Notes: generated by a model not told the origin, from the sequence alone. A stretch of DNA of 64,000 nucleotides from Planomicrobium soli (GCF_003014655.1 NZ_PYAT01000003.1:124001-188000); one strand, 5' to 3'; positions 8,205 through 16,432 are shown, numbered from the stretch's first letter. Made by a program: numbers and translations.

Positions 8205-9179
8205 GTGACAAGAAGCAAAAACGTATACAAACGAGACAAAGCCAGCCATTTAAAAGTTGGCAAGATCATCTTGCCGCTGCTTTTGATCAGTGCAACGCTT
8301 ATCTTCTTAGCATTCAATTTCAATAGCAGCAAAAAAATGCTTGAAGAAGAGGAACCGCGTTATAAAGAGCAAGAAGCGGATCTTTTGCTTGCAGACACCG
8401 ACACATCGAATTTAAATGAAATTAATGTGTTATTGATCGGAACCGACAGAAGAGGCGATGAATACGGCCTTTCGGACACGTTAATGATGGCCAATTACAA
8501 ACCTGAATCCAATGAACTCAAATTGGTTTCTTTTATGCGTGATACTTATGTTAGCATCCCTAATTACGGTATGCAGAAAATCAACGCGGCTCATGCCTTT
8601 GGCGGTCCGGATTTGGTAAGTGAAACGATTTACGAAAACTTTGGCATCCAAACAGATTACTACGCTTCTGTTGATTTTACGGGTTTCCCCAAAATTTTCG
8701 ATTTGATCATTCCTAAAGGCATCGAAGTTGATATACCTTATGAAATGTCCCATGGCATCGAGATGACGCTTGAACCTGGAGAACAAACATTGCACGGTGA
8801 CCAGTTGCTTGGATACGTCCGCTTCCGCCATGACAAAAAAAGTGATTTTGGCCGTGTGGAAAGACAACAGGAAGTTTTAACCGCAGCAAAAAAGCAAGGC
8901 GTTAATTTTCAAACTTTGCTGAACCTGCCTCAGATTTTAGATGCACTTGATACATACATCGATACAGATATCGATAAGCGAATTTTGCTTGCCATAGGCA
9001 AATCACTTATTCAAGGAGGATCAGAAGAGATGGAAACACTTCGCATTCCGGCTGTTAATGCTTTTACAGAGGAGCGCAGAAATGTCGGTGAAGTACTGGT
9101 TCCAGATATAGAAGCCAATAAAGATGCATTAAACAGCTTTTTAACGGATGAATTGGCAGTTGAATTAACGGCTGAATAA
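8205..9179 (+). CDS. LytR-CpsA-Psr (LCP) family cell-wall ligase
   Basis: Membrane-anchored, extracellular LCP protein, 324 aa from a GTG at 8205 behind GAGGG; an ATG at 8163 is in frame but has no ribosome site. One N-terminal membrane helix (KIILPLLLISATLIFLAF) precedes the LCP domain with LLIGTDRRGDE, SDTLMMANY, SFMRDTYVSIP and GYVRFRHDKKSDFGRVERQQ, which include the conserved Asp/Arg residues that bind pyrophosphate-linked lipid. LCP enzymes transfer teichoic acids or other glycopolymers from undecaprenyl carriers to peptidoglycan, which links functionally to the nearby uppP. It is probably controlled by the divergent XRE protein. Confidence 0.92.
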   Translation: MTRSKNVYKRDKASHLKVGKIILPLLLISATLIFLAFNFNSSKKMLEEEEPRYKEQEADLLLADTDTSNLNEINVLLIGTDRRGDEYGLSDTLMMANYKPESNELKLVSFMRDTYVSIPNYGMQKINAAHAFGGPDLVSETIYENFGIQTDYYASVDFTGFPKIFDLIIPKGIEVDIPYEMSHGIEMTLEPGEQTLHGDQLLGYVRFRHDKKSDFGRVERQQEVLTAAKKQGVNFQTLLNLPQILDALDTYIDTDIDKRILLAIGKSLIQGGSEEMETLRIPAVNAFTEERRNVGEVLVPDIEANKDALNSFLTDELAVELTAE

Positions 9180-9231
9180 CCGTGTGCTGTTTTGTTTTAT
9201 TGGTAATTCCTTATAGAAAGTAGGTGTTGGT

Positions 9232-9510
9232 TTGCTCACTTGGACTTATGTGGATTGGGGAGGAAATATAGGCAGAGGACACACGAACTTAGGTTTCCCC
9301 TTTTATGAAGTGGAAATCAAAGGATGGAACGACAATCAGCACTATTCCGATCTCGAAGATTTGATTCTTGTAAAAGTTATAGAAACCTACTCTACTATAG
9401 AAGTTAAACTAAATTATCTGCATCCCGATGCGAGGAACAATTTAAAAGCCCGGAAACTGGCGAAAAACACTGAAAGTTACTTGATTAATGCGTTGAGAAA
9501 CAAAGACTGA
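9232..9510 (+). CDS. Hypothetical protein, 92 aa
   Basis: I do not recognise this protein. It begins with a TTG at 9232 behind GTAGGTG, 52 nt after the LCP gene, so it may be read through from it. The product is soluble, rich in aromatic residues at the N-terminus (LTWTYVDWGGNIGRGH) with a charged C-terminal helix. No signal peptide or membrane segment is seen. The codon pattern is coding-like and no competing frame is better. Confidence 0.55.
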   Translation: MLTWTYVDWGGNIGRGHTNLGFPFYEVEIKGWNDNQHYSDLEDLILVKVIETYSTIEVKLNYLHPDARNNLKARKLAKNTESYLINALRNKD

Positions 9511-9556
9511 CAACAACTCTCCATGTCTTTGGAATAATGAAGAATGAGTGGATAAA

Positions 9557-9718
9557 ATGAAAAAAAGTAATGATGGAATGCGAAATACACTAATAAGCAT
9601 CTTAAGGACAATTTGCTTTTTCTTCATAGGGTTATTGATAGTCAGTGGCTTTTTGTACGCGCTTGTCGGGTTGTATGATTTGATCACCTACTTGTTTTAT
9701 AACTTGGTAAATGATTAA
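9557..9718 (+). CDS. Small membrane protein, 53 aa
   Basis: A short frame beginning ATG AAA AAA AGT at 9557 and ending at 9718. The product starts with a basic stretch (KKSNDGMRN) and has one long or two short hydrophobic helices (ICFFFIGLLIVSGFLYALVG, then a Leu/Tyr-rich tail). A weak GAGTGG lies upstream. It ends 27 nt before a strong terminator, which supports a real transcription unit with the preceding genes. Function unknown. Confidence 0.5.
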   Translation: MKKSNDGMRNTLISILRTICFFFIGLLIVSGFLYALVGLYDLITYLFYNLVND

Positions 9719-9744
9719 GTTTTAATGTTTCCGCAAAACGTGTA

Positions 9745-9790
9745 AAATGCCCATCCGTTGTTTCTCTAAACAATGGATGGGCATTTTTTA
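9745..9790. terminator. Strong bidirectional terminator
   Basis: AAATGCCCATCC pairs perfectly with GGATGGGCATTT around an 18-nt loop containing GTTGTTT/AAACAAT; it is flanked by T runs in both directions and lies between convergent genes. Confidence 0.88.
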
Positions 9791-9826
9791 TGTGCATAGC
9801 CTATCTGAAGTTTTATCTAATTTTTT

Positions 9827-10240
9827 TCAATATTGCTTCTGGACAGTTTCATATATCTTCAAAGCTTGTTCATGAATATCATTTCCGGAATGGATATATC
9901 TAATATCCATTCCCTTTTTTTCGATTCCGTGTTTGGTTTGGAAAACACCTTTGTCATCCATGACCAATATTCCTGAAATTTTGTCTTGATGGATAAATGT
10001 GAGCGTTATTGCTTTGGAATAATCGATATCTTCACTTGTTTGTTCTGCATACTCTAGTTCGTTATAGGCAGCTACAACTGATTGCACAACAGATTTTTCA
10101 ACTTTATCCTTTCCTTCATACAAACTGTCTCCGTAAGCAATATCAATGTAATCTGCTTGTATCTGTTCGACTGAGTTATTGGCACAGCCGTTAAGAAAAA
10201 AGAAAACCATACACATTGCTATTGTTATTCTTTTGTTCAT
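9827..10240 (-). CDS. Putative lipoprotein, 137 aa
   Basis: Exported lipoprotein of unknown role. The signal peptide MNKRITIAMCMVFFFLNGC ends in a lipobox-like LNGC. The mature part is acidic and soluble. I start it at the ATG at 10240 because GGGAGGAG lies 9 nt upstream; a longer frame upstream has no ribosome site. It stands alone between the terminator at 9745 and the one at 10367. Confidence 0.7.
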   Translation of the reverse strand: MNKRITIAMCMVFFFLNGCANNSVEQIQADYIDIAYGDSLYEGKDKVEKSVVQSVVAAYNELEYAEQTSEDIDYSKAITLTFIHQDKISGILVMDDKGVFQTKHGIEKKGMDIRYIHSGNDIHEQALKIYETVQKQY

Positions 10241-10366
10241 TATTCTCTCCTCCCTTTCAGATATTAAAGGTTGATAATGCTTAAACAAGTTATTCTCTAT
10301 TCCCCTCTTATAAAGAGTATAAATTATTTTCAAGTTAAATAAGTAATAATCTGGAATTTTACATAT

Positions 10367-10415
10367 AAAAAGCATCAAAATCAGAGATTGTTTATATCTC
10401 TGATTTTGATGCTTT
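10367..10415. terminator. Terminator of the aldo/keto reductase gene
   Basis: A perfect 21-bp stem (AAAAGCATCAAAATCAGAGA on the left arm) with a 7-nt loop lies right after the stop of the minus-strand gene at 10421 and ends in a T run on that strand. Confidence 0.85.
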
Positions 10416-10420
10416 TGCTT

Positions 10421-11494
10421 TTATTTATCATCCAGACCCATCGATTGTCTGTAGCCTTGCAGATATGGAATTTCTGAAGGGCTGCCCATTTCAAATGAAT
10501 TCATGGCGCGATGCCAAAGCGGATAAATTGGCACTGGACGCGCGACCGATTCGATCCGGTCGTGCTCTTCCGGCGTCAACTGTATATCAAAAGAGGCAAT
10601 GTTTTCCTTCAATTGTTCTTCGTTGCGCGCCGCAATTACAATCGGTCCGACATTCGGACGGTCTTTTACCCACGTATAAGCGATTTGTGGAACGGTGGCG
10701 CCATGATTCGCCGCCACTTCTTCCAGGGCATCAATCACTTGGTAAAGGCGTTCCTGGTCCTGGACCCACGGTTCCGGCCAACCTCCGCCTTGCCGCGTAT
10801 TCGGCGCGGCTTGTTTGTTGCGCCCAATTTTACCATTCAAAAGCCCTTCCCCGAGCGGGCTCCAGATCATCGAGCCGATGCCTAGTTCCTTGCCAGCCGG
10901 AAGCAGCTCATATTCCGCTTCCCTGGCTTCGGGCGTGTAATAGATTTGCTGAGTGATCGGCGGAATAAATCCGGGCTGCTGCGCGACCGAGACTGTTCTT
11001 GCAAGCGCCCAGCCGCTGTAGTTGGAAACTCCCCAATGACGGATCTTTCCGGCCTTTACGAGGCTGGTCATGGTTTCCACAGTTTCTTCGACAGGCGTTT
11101 GTCCATCCCATAGATGCACGAAGTAAAGGTCCAGGTAATCGGTTCCGAGCCGTTTTAATGACCGATCTATGGAAGCCAGAATGTTATTGCGTGAAGCCCC
11201 GCGGGCATTCGGCTCATCCCCTAGAGGGAACCCCGTTTTCGACGTCAGCAGCACTTCATCGCGGTGCCCCCGGATTGCGGCTCCAAGTACTCGTTCAGCG
11301 TCTCCTTTTGAGTAAAGGTTTGCGGTATCGAACATATTGATTCCGGCCTCTAAAGACAAGTCGACCATTCTGCGCGCTTCGTCTTCCTTCACGTTGCCTG
11401 CCGCTTCAAAGCCATTTGTCCCGCTGAACGGCACTGTACCCAATATGTATTTCGGGACTCGCAATCCTGAATTTCCTAAGTAGATATATTCCAT
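10421..11494 (-). CDS. Aldo/keto reductase
   Basis: NAD(P)H-dependent oxidoreductase of 357 aa, typical TIM-barrel length for the Kv-beta/YghZ-like AKR subgroup. The catalytic tetrad is visible: D56 (FDTANLYS), Y61, K86 (LLTSKTG) and H127 (YFVHLWD). The cofactor region contains the GVSNYSGW and [11 protein letters not shown] blocks. The ATG at 11494 follows TAGGAGGATTCT. It is a monocistronic unit with its own terminator. Its GC content is visibly higher than that of its neighbours, which could reflect strong selection or recent arrival. The physiological substrate cannot be inferred. Confidence 0.92.
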   Translation of the reverse strand: MEYIYLGNSGLRVPKYILGTVPFSGTNGFEAAGNVKEDEARRMVDLSLEAGINMFDTANLYSKGDAERVLGAAIRGHRDEVLLTSKTGFPLGDEPNARGASRNNILASIDRSLKRLGTDYLDLYFVHLWDGQTPVEETVETMTSLVKAGKIRHWGVSNYSGWALARTVSVAQQPGFIPPITQQIYYTPEAREAEYELLPAGKELGIGSMIWSPLGEGLLNGKIGRNKQAAPNTRQGGGWPEPWVQDQERLYQVIDALEEVAANHGATVPQIAYTWVKDRPNVGPIVIAARNEEQLKENIASFDIQLTPEEHDRIESVARPVPIYPLWHRAMNSFEMGSPSEIPYLQGYRQSMGLDDK

Positions 11495-11689
11495 AGAATC
11501 CTCCTAATATGAGTATTGTTTTTTTGAATAAGACACATTAGTAGATTACCCGACAGGCCTATTAGTAAACGGAGCTGTCAGAATGAATGCAGCTGTAAGT
11601 TCAGGTTTAAACTTGTAGCTATGTACACAGAAAAAAGCCATGTGAATGTGTTCTACCTGGAGTTCCACTTTTAAATATATGCGCAGTTC

Positions 11690-12217
11690 CTATAAAACTT
11701 CAAAAACCGTTCCTGCTGGATGAATGCCAATGTACTCCTCGTTCTCATCCAGAAAAGCGATTTTCACATTTTCCAGTAAATTCTCCTCAGTTAGTTCCTC
11801 GAGTATGGTCTTCAACGCTTTTTCTACATCAATTACATAATTGAAGATATTCGTCGTGCCACTACCGATGTCTCCACCATCGCATGCACCATTTCCAGTC
11901 CACCCTAAACAATTATTCACCAAGTCTTCGACTTGGTGTCTTTTTTCAAGAGCTTTTTCCATGTGCTGTTCTTCGTATGGATATTGGAGCACGAGTTCAA
12001 TCAACTCGTCTTCGTCCAGATAGTCATATCCTTCTGCCAACTTCTCTTCCGCCAGTTTATCCATCACTTTTTCTGATCTCTCGAACATCTTTAGTTTTAA
12101 TTCTTCTGTATCACCCGTTTCACCTACAAAACCTGAGTGAATCGTCAACAATTTCCCGTCATTCCAAACTTCCCAATAAGCCAGTGTGCTATTGATTTCT
12201 TTAATTAACTTAATCAT
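11690..12217 (-). CDS. Hypothetical protein with WGR-like N-terminus
   Basis: Acidic soluble protein of 175 aa. The N-terminal part, with YWEVWNDGKLLTIHSGFVGE, looks like the first strands of a WGR-type domain. The middle is a charged helix (KVMDKLAEEKLAEGYDYLDE), and the C-terminus has a conserved-looking GWTGNGACDGGDIGSGT block. The ATG at 12217 is preceded by AGGAGGAAAAG. It could belong to the small-protein/immunity-like families seen farther right in the window, but I cannot assign a function. Confidence 0.65.
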   Translation of the reverse strand: MIKLIKEINSTLAYWEVWNDGKLLTIHSGFVGETGDTEELKLKMFERSEKVMDKLAEEKLAEGYDYLDEDELIELVLQYPYEEQHMEKALEKRHQVEDLVNNCLGWTGNGACDGGDIGSGTTNIFNYVIDVEKALKTILEELTEENLLENVKIAFLDENEEYIGIHPAGTVFEVL

Positions 12218-12276
12218 CTTTTCCTCCTGTCAACTGTCTCCTATATTGCTATGAAGAGAATCTGGTTTTATTCGAT

Positions 12277-12741
12277 TCAACAATGGTAAATCATCTTCAG
12301 AAATTCGTAATTGCCTCCATTAGTCGCTTGAATAAATGTGCCATTTTCTTCAAATCCTATCTTTTTATAGACTTTTATCGCTCTTTTATTAAAGGTGGCT
12401 ACTGACAGGGTAACTTTTTCTGGAAGAAATCGTGATTTTAAAAAAGCCATTCCAGCTTCCAAGAATTCTACCCCGCTTCCATTTCCAGTTAAATCGGGCT
12501 TCATTCCGAGACCCATATCAATTGTTTTCTCAGTGATTTGATGAAAACAGTAGAATCCTATAGTCTCATTATTTTGGATTACCATGAAATAAGAATTACC
12601 GCGTATTACTGGATTAACGAATTCCTGCAAATCTTCTTGATCTGCTTCCATATCGTAAAAGGAATACTCAGTGTCATAATGCCATTGATAAGCGATTTCT
12701 TCTGCTATTTCTTGCGTCATTGGGTAAAATGCATATTCCAT
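12277..12741 (-). CDS. GNAT family N-acetyltransferase
   Basis: Predicted acetyl-CoA-dependent N-acetyltransferase, 154 aa. The fold order is visible: N-terminal substrate part with EIAYQWHYDTEYSFYDM, strand 4 GFYCFHQI, then MGLGMKPDLTGNGSGVEFLEA as the acetyl-CoA loop (normally Q/RxxGxG/A; here TGNGSG) and KVYKKIGFEENG near the end. A GTG at 12744 directly precedes the ATG at 12741; GAGGAG lies upstream of both. The preceding small membrane gene ends only a few nucleotides upstream, so the two are probably co-translated. The acceptor is unknown. Confidence 0.85.
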   Translation of the reverse strand: MEYAFYPMTQEIAEEIAYQWHYDTEYSFYDMEADQEDLQEFVNPVIRGNSYFMVIQNNETIGFYCFHQITEKTIDMGLGMKPDLTGNGSGVEFLEAGMAFLKSRFLPEKVTLSVATFNKRAIKVYKKIGFEENGTFIQATNGGNYEFLKMIYHC

Positions 12742-12746
12742 CACTG

Positions 12747-12959
12747 TTACTCCTCTTCTTCTATTTTGCTATTTTTATAATCTCTTCGTATTTGATATGC
12801 ACCAACCACAATAAACACAAGAGAAATTATGAGAATTATCTCTCGGGAAATTTTCGTAAAAGCAAACAGCACGATGATAAAGAAGAATGAAAAAACTGCT
12901 AATTCAATACTTCTTTTTAACTTTCCTCTATGATTCAAACTTTGATATGTCTTAAACAC
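12747..12959 (-). CDS. Small two-helix membrane protein, 70 aa
   Basis: I start this at the GTG at 12959 because GGAGGTG lies 7 nt upstream; the longer frame from 13040 has no ribosome site. The product is a basic N-terminus, two hydrophobic helices (ELAVFSFFFIIVLFAF and IILIISLVFIVVGAY) and a charged tail KNSKIEEEE. Its stop lies directly in front of the GNAT start. Function unknown. Confidence 0.55.
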   Translation of the reverse strand: MFKTYQSLNHRGKLKRSIELAVFSFFFIIVLFAFTKISREIILIISLVFIVVGAYQIRRDYKNSKIEEEE

Positions 12960-13068
12960 TATAAGTGCACCTCCACTATAGCGGCAGATAATCTTATATG
13001 AAATTATAAATGTTGAATGTAGTTTAACTCGAAAATACACAAACCAGAATTTCTTAAAAAACCACCTA

Positions 13069-13563
13069 TCAAATATAACCCTCCAACTCTTCTTTTTGGC
13101 GCAAGTGATGGCGGGAGTGCATCTCGATCAGGTCGTACCATTCTTTCGCAGTTAACCAGCCGAATCCACCATGTTCCACTTTATGATTCGGATTGATAGC
13201 GTCCACTTTCATTTCCCATTGCTCCAGCCTTTCGATAAGCTTTTCTATTCGGTTCCGCAGCTCTTCTTTGCTGTCAGAATTATTGGGTGGAGCATTCATT
13301 TCATCTGGGAGCCTAATTTTAATAGGCGGAAATCCACCAGTTTTGAATAACTGCTCACCAGTCTGGGTTTTTCCGAGAGGTTGTTCTTCATCAGCTGTTG
13401 CGCAAAGCTCTACATTATCGAGATACTCATGCGCGACAAGGATAATGTGGTCATACATTTGGCCAATAGACCATACACCTCCTTTTGAAATATGCCGCAG
13501 CTGCTCTGGAGTATATTTGTCGAGTTCATTTTTATACGCTAAAAACAATTCTTTACCGCTCAT
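13069..13563 (-). CDS. DinB family protein
   Basis: DinB_2-type four-helix bundle, 164 aa, a family of metal-binding proteins that in some cases act as bacillithiol- or mycothiol-dependent transferases. Three histidines are placed as expected: one in QMYDHIILVAHEY and two or more in EMHSRHHLRQKEE near the end. The ATG at 13563 is preceded by AAGGAGGCC. It lies close downstream of the DUF2087 gene, in the same direction. No enzymatic substrate can be named. Confidence 0.85.
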   Translation of the reverse strand: MSGKELFLAYKNELDKYTPEQLRHISKGGVWSIGQMYDHIILVAHEYLDNVELCATADEEQPLGKTQTGEQLFKTGGFPPIKIRLPDEMNAPPNNSDSKEELRNRIEKLIERLEQWEMKVDAINPNHKVEHGGFGWLTAKEWYDLIEMHSRHHLRQKEELEGYI

Positions 13564-13590
13564 TCATGGCCTCCTTAAAAAGTTATCGCT

Positions 13591-13884
13591 TCAGCGTTTT
13601 AACCAATAAGATGTACAATCGTTGCTGCGCTCCATAAATCCATACTCGATCAAGTAGCGGCGGACTGATACATGATCGTGGTAAATAGGTTTGAGAATAG
13701 CATTAACTTCTTTTTCCGTATAGCTTTGTTGCGGGAGGAAGTTTTTTGCAATATGCTGTAAGATAATGATTTTCTTCTTTTCCTTGCTGGGAAAAACCTC
13801 AAGCCGTTTTGTACCTTCTTCCTTAAAATAATTGGCTAACACTCTCTCTTTTTCTTCAAGTGTAATGCCATATTGCTCATCCAT
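13591..13884 (-). CDS. DUF2087 domain protein
   Basis: Predicted small regulatory protein of 97 aa. The DUF2087 core is clear: LEVFPSKEKKKIIILQHIAKNF, YTEKEVNAILKPIYHDHVSVRRYLIEYGFMER, the latter resembling a winged-helix. I choose the ATG at 13884, which has AAGGAGC 9 nt upstream, over an upstream ATG at 13926 that lacks one. In other Bacillota DUF2087 is often fused to or beside helix-turn-helix regulators; here it stands alone upstream of the DinB gene, with which it is probably co-transcribed. Confidence 0.8.
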   Translation of the reverse strand: MDEQYGITLEEKERVLANYFKEEGTKRLEVFPSKEKKKIIILQHIAKNFLPQQSYTEKEVNAILKPIYHDHVSVRRYLIEYGFMERSNDCTSYWLKR

Positions 13885-13929
13885 TTTATTCAGCTCCTTA
13901 TTCATAAGGGTATTAAGAAAATACATAAG

Positions 13930-14388
13930 TTTGTTTTAGTATTGATTTCTATATTCTACCAATAATTAGAAACTGTGAAAATGCACATATGAGAATTATT
14001 TAATTTTTCAATAAGATTTATGCAGTCCTAGATTCGCTTTAGAACTGTTCATTAAGATCCAGGTTAGCTTCTTCTGTTTCTGTTAGAGCACTTTAGTCCT
14101 GATTGTTGCTTTTTCCTTGTTTATCATAAAACTATTCATTGATTTCAAGATTAGCGCTTTCTGTCTCTTGGCCCAGATGATGCTTTTTATCTTTTGCCAT
14201 TTTAAGTCTCTTCGATATGTTGGTTAGTTTTCCATTCCCGTCATCTCATTTCTCACATTCCATATGTTTTCTTAACCCTTATGCAGAATAGTTCCAGTAT
14301 ATTTTAATCTGATTAAGTAAAAATCAGTAAACATCACCAACATATACGGTATATTCTATAAGGATTTTTTCTCTTAAAAGATACAAAT
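13930..14388. other. AT-rich intergenic region
   Basis: Apart from the micro-ORF and its degenerate copy at 14045-14200, I see no gene here. It separates the minus-strand DUF2087 gene from the plus-strand DMT operon. Confidence 0.5.
14132..14200 (-). CDS. Possible 22-aa micro-ORF with a degenerate second copy
   Basis: The frame MAKDKKHHLGQETESANLEI plus two residues opens at 14200 behind a weak GAAGAG. A second, broken copy lies next to it (about 14045-14126; KEKATIR ... TETEEANLDLNE in shifting frames). The two DNA stretches align well, so this is a tandem duplication of a tiny coding or repeat unit. No family is recognised and expression is doubtful. Confidence 0.3.
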   Translation of the reverse strand: MAKDKKHHLGQETESANLEINE

Positions 14389-14402
14389 AGGACATGTGTC
14401 CT
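14389..14402 (+). promoter_or_regulatory. Crp/PrfA-like 6-2-6 dyad upstream of the DMT operon
   Basis: AGGACA-TG-TGTCCT is a perfect inverted repeat with the ACAnnTGT core used by several Crp/Fnr-family regulators (PrfA geometry). It lies about 38 bp upstream of a TAGTAT -10-like hexamer (14433-14438) that has no good -35, as expected for an activated promoter. Confidence 0.55.
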
Positions 14403-14458
14403 TTTCAAGCTGCCTTTACCCTTGTAAATTGATAGTATTAGAAAGGTGCGTGAATGGC

Positions 14459-14884
14459 ATGAAAGGAATAATGTTTGCGCTGGCTGGCGGATTTTTTCTG
14501 ACATTCCAAAGTGTCGCCAATGCGACAATCAGCAAAGAGATCGGCACATGGCAAGCGGCTGCGATGACCCAATTGACCGGTTTTGTAGTAGCAATTCTCA
14601 TTGTTGCCTTCATAAGGGATCAATCCTATCGGCAATTAAATCAAGTGTCGCCTCTCTATGCGTCGGGCGGCGCACTGGCAGCCATTGTTCTGTTCAGCAA
14701 TATGACAGCGGTGCATCGGATGGGCGTAACGCTCACCATCGGTATTTTCTTGATTGCGCAACTGGTCATGGCCATTATCATTGACACCAAGGGCTGGTTT
14801 GATATGTCCAAAAAGAAAATCAACCGGATGCAAATTGCCGGAGTCATGCTGATGATTGCAGGCGTAATCATTTTAAAATGGTAA
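14459..14884 (+). CDS. DMT family transporter subunit (DUF606/YdcZ type), first of pair
   Basis: Half-size membrane transporter, 141 aa, with five hydrophobic helices and the DUF606/YdcZ pattern (ALAGGFFLTFQSVANATISK, ASGGALAAIVLFSNMTAVHRMG, QLVMAIIIDTKGWF). YdcZ-type proteins occur as adjacent pairs or as fused pairs, which suggests they work as heterodimers. The ATG at 14459 follows AAAGGTG. The next gene's ATG at 14896 is 12 nt past this stop. The substrate is unknown; its partner at 15573 is on the other side of the regulator gene. Confidence 0.88.
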   Translation: MKGIMFALAGGFFLTFQSVANATISKEIGTWQAAAMTQLTGFVVAILIVAFIRDQSYRQLNQVSPLYASGGALAAIVLFSNMTAVHRMGVTLTIGIFLIAQLVMAIIIDTKGWFDMSKKKINRMQIAGVMLMIAGVIILKW

Positions 14885-14895
14885 GGAGGAGCAAA

Positions 14896-15561
14896 ATGGA
14901 CCGGCGAGTAAAAGATTATCTTCAGCACTTTCAACTCTCCGATTTGTTCCCTGAGTATGTTCAACGGGACATGATTGTCGCTACCTATGAAAGTGGTGAA
15001 CGTCTGTTTTCTCAAGGCGACGATGCCCATACGCTTTATTTTCTTGTTGAGGGAAAACTGAAAATTTCCATGCTTTCTCCTGAAGGAAAACGCCTGATTT
15101 TGGCTTTCAAGACGCCTTTAGATATTGTAGGAGACATCGAATATGTGAGAGATTGCCGTTTCATCAATACGGTGGAAGCCGTGACGGATATTGTAGTTAT
15201 CGGTATTTCGTACACTATATTGCGTAAAGATATGTCGGACAATGCAGCCTGGCTGCAGTTTCTTCTTGAAACCGTCACAAAGAAGTTTGAAACGAAAACC
15301 AGGGCGATGAACTTCAGCCTGCTGTATGCGGTGGATGTCCGGGTAGCAAGTTACCTTCTTTCCATGACACCTACTCAGCCAAAGCTCGATTCCACTTCGC
15401 TTATTGATATGGCAGATTTGATAGGCACGAGTTACCGCCATCTGAATCGGGTTTTGCAGCAGTTTGAAAAAGCCGGATGGATCTCAAAAAAACGCGGAAA
15501 AATCACCTTGCTTGACCGGGCGGCCTTGTTGGAGCAGGCTGGCCAGAACATTTACGAGTAG
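14896..15561 (+). CDS. Crp/Fnr family transcriptional regulator (YeiL-like)
   Basis: Regulator of 221 aa. A cyclic-nucleotide-binding-like beta-barrel (ESGERLFSQGDDAHTLYFLVEGKLKISMLSPEGKRLIL) is followed by a dimer helix and a C-terminal winged helix with IGTSYRHLNRVLQQFEKAGWISKKRG as recognition region. Lengths and motifs match YeiL-type proteins. No cysteine cluster typical of Fnr is seen. The ATG at 14896 follows AAGGAGGAGCAAA. It sits between two DMT half-transporters in one operon and probably binds the dyad at 14389. The effector is likely the transported compound or a metabolite, an inference from context only. Confidence 0.88.
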   Translation: MDRRVKDYLQHFQLSDLFPEYVQRDMIVATYESGERLFSQGDDAHTLYFLVEGKLKISMLSPEGKRLILAFKTPLDIVGDIEYVRDCRFINTVEAVTDIVVIGISYTILRKDMSDNAAWLQFLLETVTKKFETKTRAMNFSLLYAVDVRVASYLLSMTPTQPKLDSTSLIDMADLIGTSYRHLNRVLQQFEKAGWISKKRGKITLLDRAALLEQAGQNIYE

Positions 15562-15572
15562 GAGGAAAGCAA

Positions 15573-16061
15573 ATGGCAATCGGCATTTTGCTGGCATTAG
15601 TCGGCGGCGCTTTCGTCTGCCTTCAGAACACATTTAACGCAAACGTCAAAAAACGGGTCAGCGTCTGGTCCACCACCGCTCTTGTGCTTTTTCTCGGATT
15701 TGCCGCATCATTTGCTGCCGGGCTCGCAATTGAAGGAGCCGGACTATTCAAGTTTCAGGCAGAACCGTGGTTTTGGTTTAGCGGAATCTTAGGTGTCGGC
15801 GTGGTTGCCTGTGTGACGCAAGGCGTGCAGATCCTTGGTCCGAGCCGGGCCATATCCCTTATTATGGTTTCCCAAATTTTTTTCGGATTAATGTGGGATA
15901 CACTTGGCTGGTTCGGACTTGAGCAAGTTCCGTTCACATGGCAATCGCTTCTCGGCGTCGTCCTGATCAGCAGTGGCGTCTTATTATTCCAGCTAGGCCC
16001 AAAACTGGAACAGAAGCGGTTCATGAATGTAGACACTAACACGTTGAAGGCGGATAAATGA
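15573..16061 (+). CDS. DMT family transporter subunit (DUF606/YdcZ type), second of pair
   Basis: Second half-size DMT protein, 162 aa, five helices plus a hydrophilic C-terminal tail (KLEQKRFMNVDTNTLKADK). It shares the DUF606 pattern with the first subunit: ALVGGAFVCLQNTFNANVKK, GVVACVTQGVQILGPSRAIS, QIFFGLMWDTLGWFGL. The start is 11 nt after the regulator stop with GAGGAAAGC in front, and a strong terminator follows. With the gene at 14459 it probably forms a heterodimeric efflux or uptake system under control of the regulator between them. Confidence 0.88.
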   Translation: MAIGILLALVGGAFVCLQNTFNANVKKRVSVWSTTALVLFLGFAASFAAGLAIEGAGLFKFQAEPWFWFSGILGVGVVACVTQGVQILGPSRAISLIMVSQIFFGLMWDTLGWFGLEQVPFTWQSLLGVVLISSGVLLFQLGPKLEQKRFMNVDTNTLKADK

Positions 16062-16070
16062 TGCTAACTA

Positions 16071-16107
16071 AAAAACTGGCAAGCTTGTAAAAAGCTTGCC
16101 AGTTTTT
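16071..16107 (+). terminator. Terminator of the DMT operon
   Basis: AAAAACTGGCAAGCTT pairs perfectly with AAGCTTGCCAGTTTTT; T run on the plus strand, 10 nt after the last stop. Confidence 0.9.
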
Positions 16108-16208
16108 AGGCTGGTGAAAATCACTTAGTAGGTAAAGAAATGAGAGAAGACCTAAACAAGTCGGGGCTTTCTTCTTTTTTTCTTTACCTATTTACCTTTA
16201 GCTATAGA

Positions 16209-16313
16209 GCTAAACAGCGAAGACGCCATCGGGATAGCGAAGTGCCGAAATCCACTGGGGCGTTCGGCGCGAGTTAGTTTGGCGCGAGCCCGAGGCAAGC
16301 GGAGCTGTTTAGC
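16209..16313. repeat. 105-nt GC-rich structured element with terminal inverted repeats
   Basis: The ends GCTAAACAGC and GCTGTTTAGC are perfect 10-bp inverted repeats. Inside, GCCaTCGGG (16226-16234) pairs with CCCGAGGC (16290-16297) and GCCGAA pairs with TTCGGC, giving a nested multi-stem fold. The interior is far more GC-rich than its surroundings and contains no reading frame. It could be an intergenic repeat of MITE type or a structured RNA; no other copy is evident here. Confidence 0.5.
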
Positions 16314-16375
16314 GGAATAGCAAGAGCGATCTTAATTTCCAATTCAATATCGAAACCAGTTTATCAACAAAGCAC

Positions 16376-16414
16376 AAAAACTAGTGAGACTGTAAAAAGC
16401 TCGCTAGTTTTTTG
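16376..16414. terminator. Terminator after fbp, usable in both directions
   Basis: AAAAACTAG-GAG and CTC-CTAGTTTTTT form the stem; on the minus strand the run of T follows. It lies about 20 nt past the fbp stop. Confidence 0.75.
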
Positions 16415-16432
16415 TGTAATACATAACCGCGC

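Noticed and set aside
14416..14833. Several overlapping frames on both strands
   Set aside because: They are antisense or out-of-frame shadows of the DUF606 transporter gene, which has the family pattern and ribosome site.
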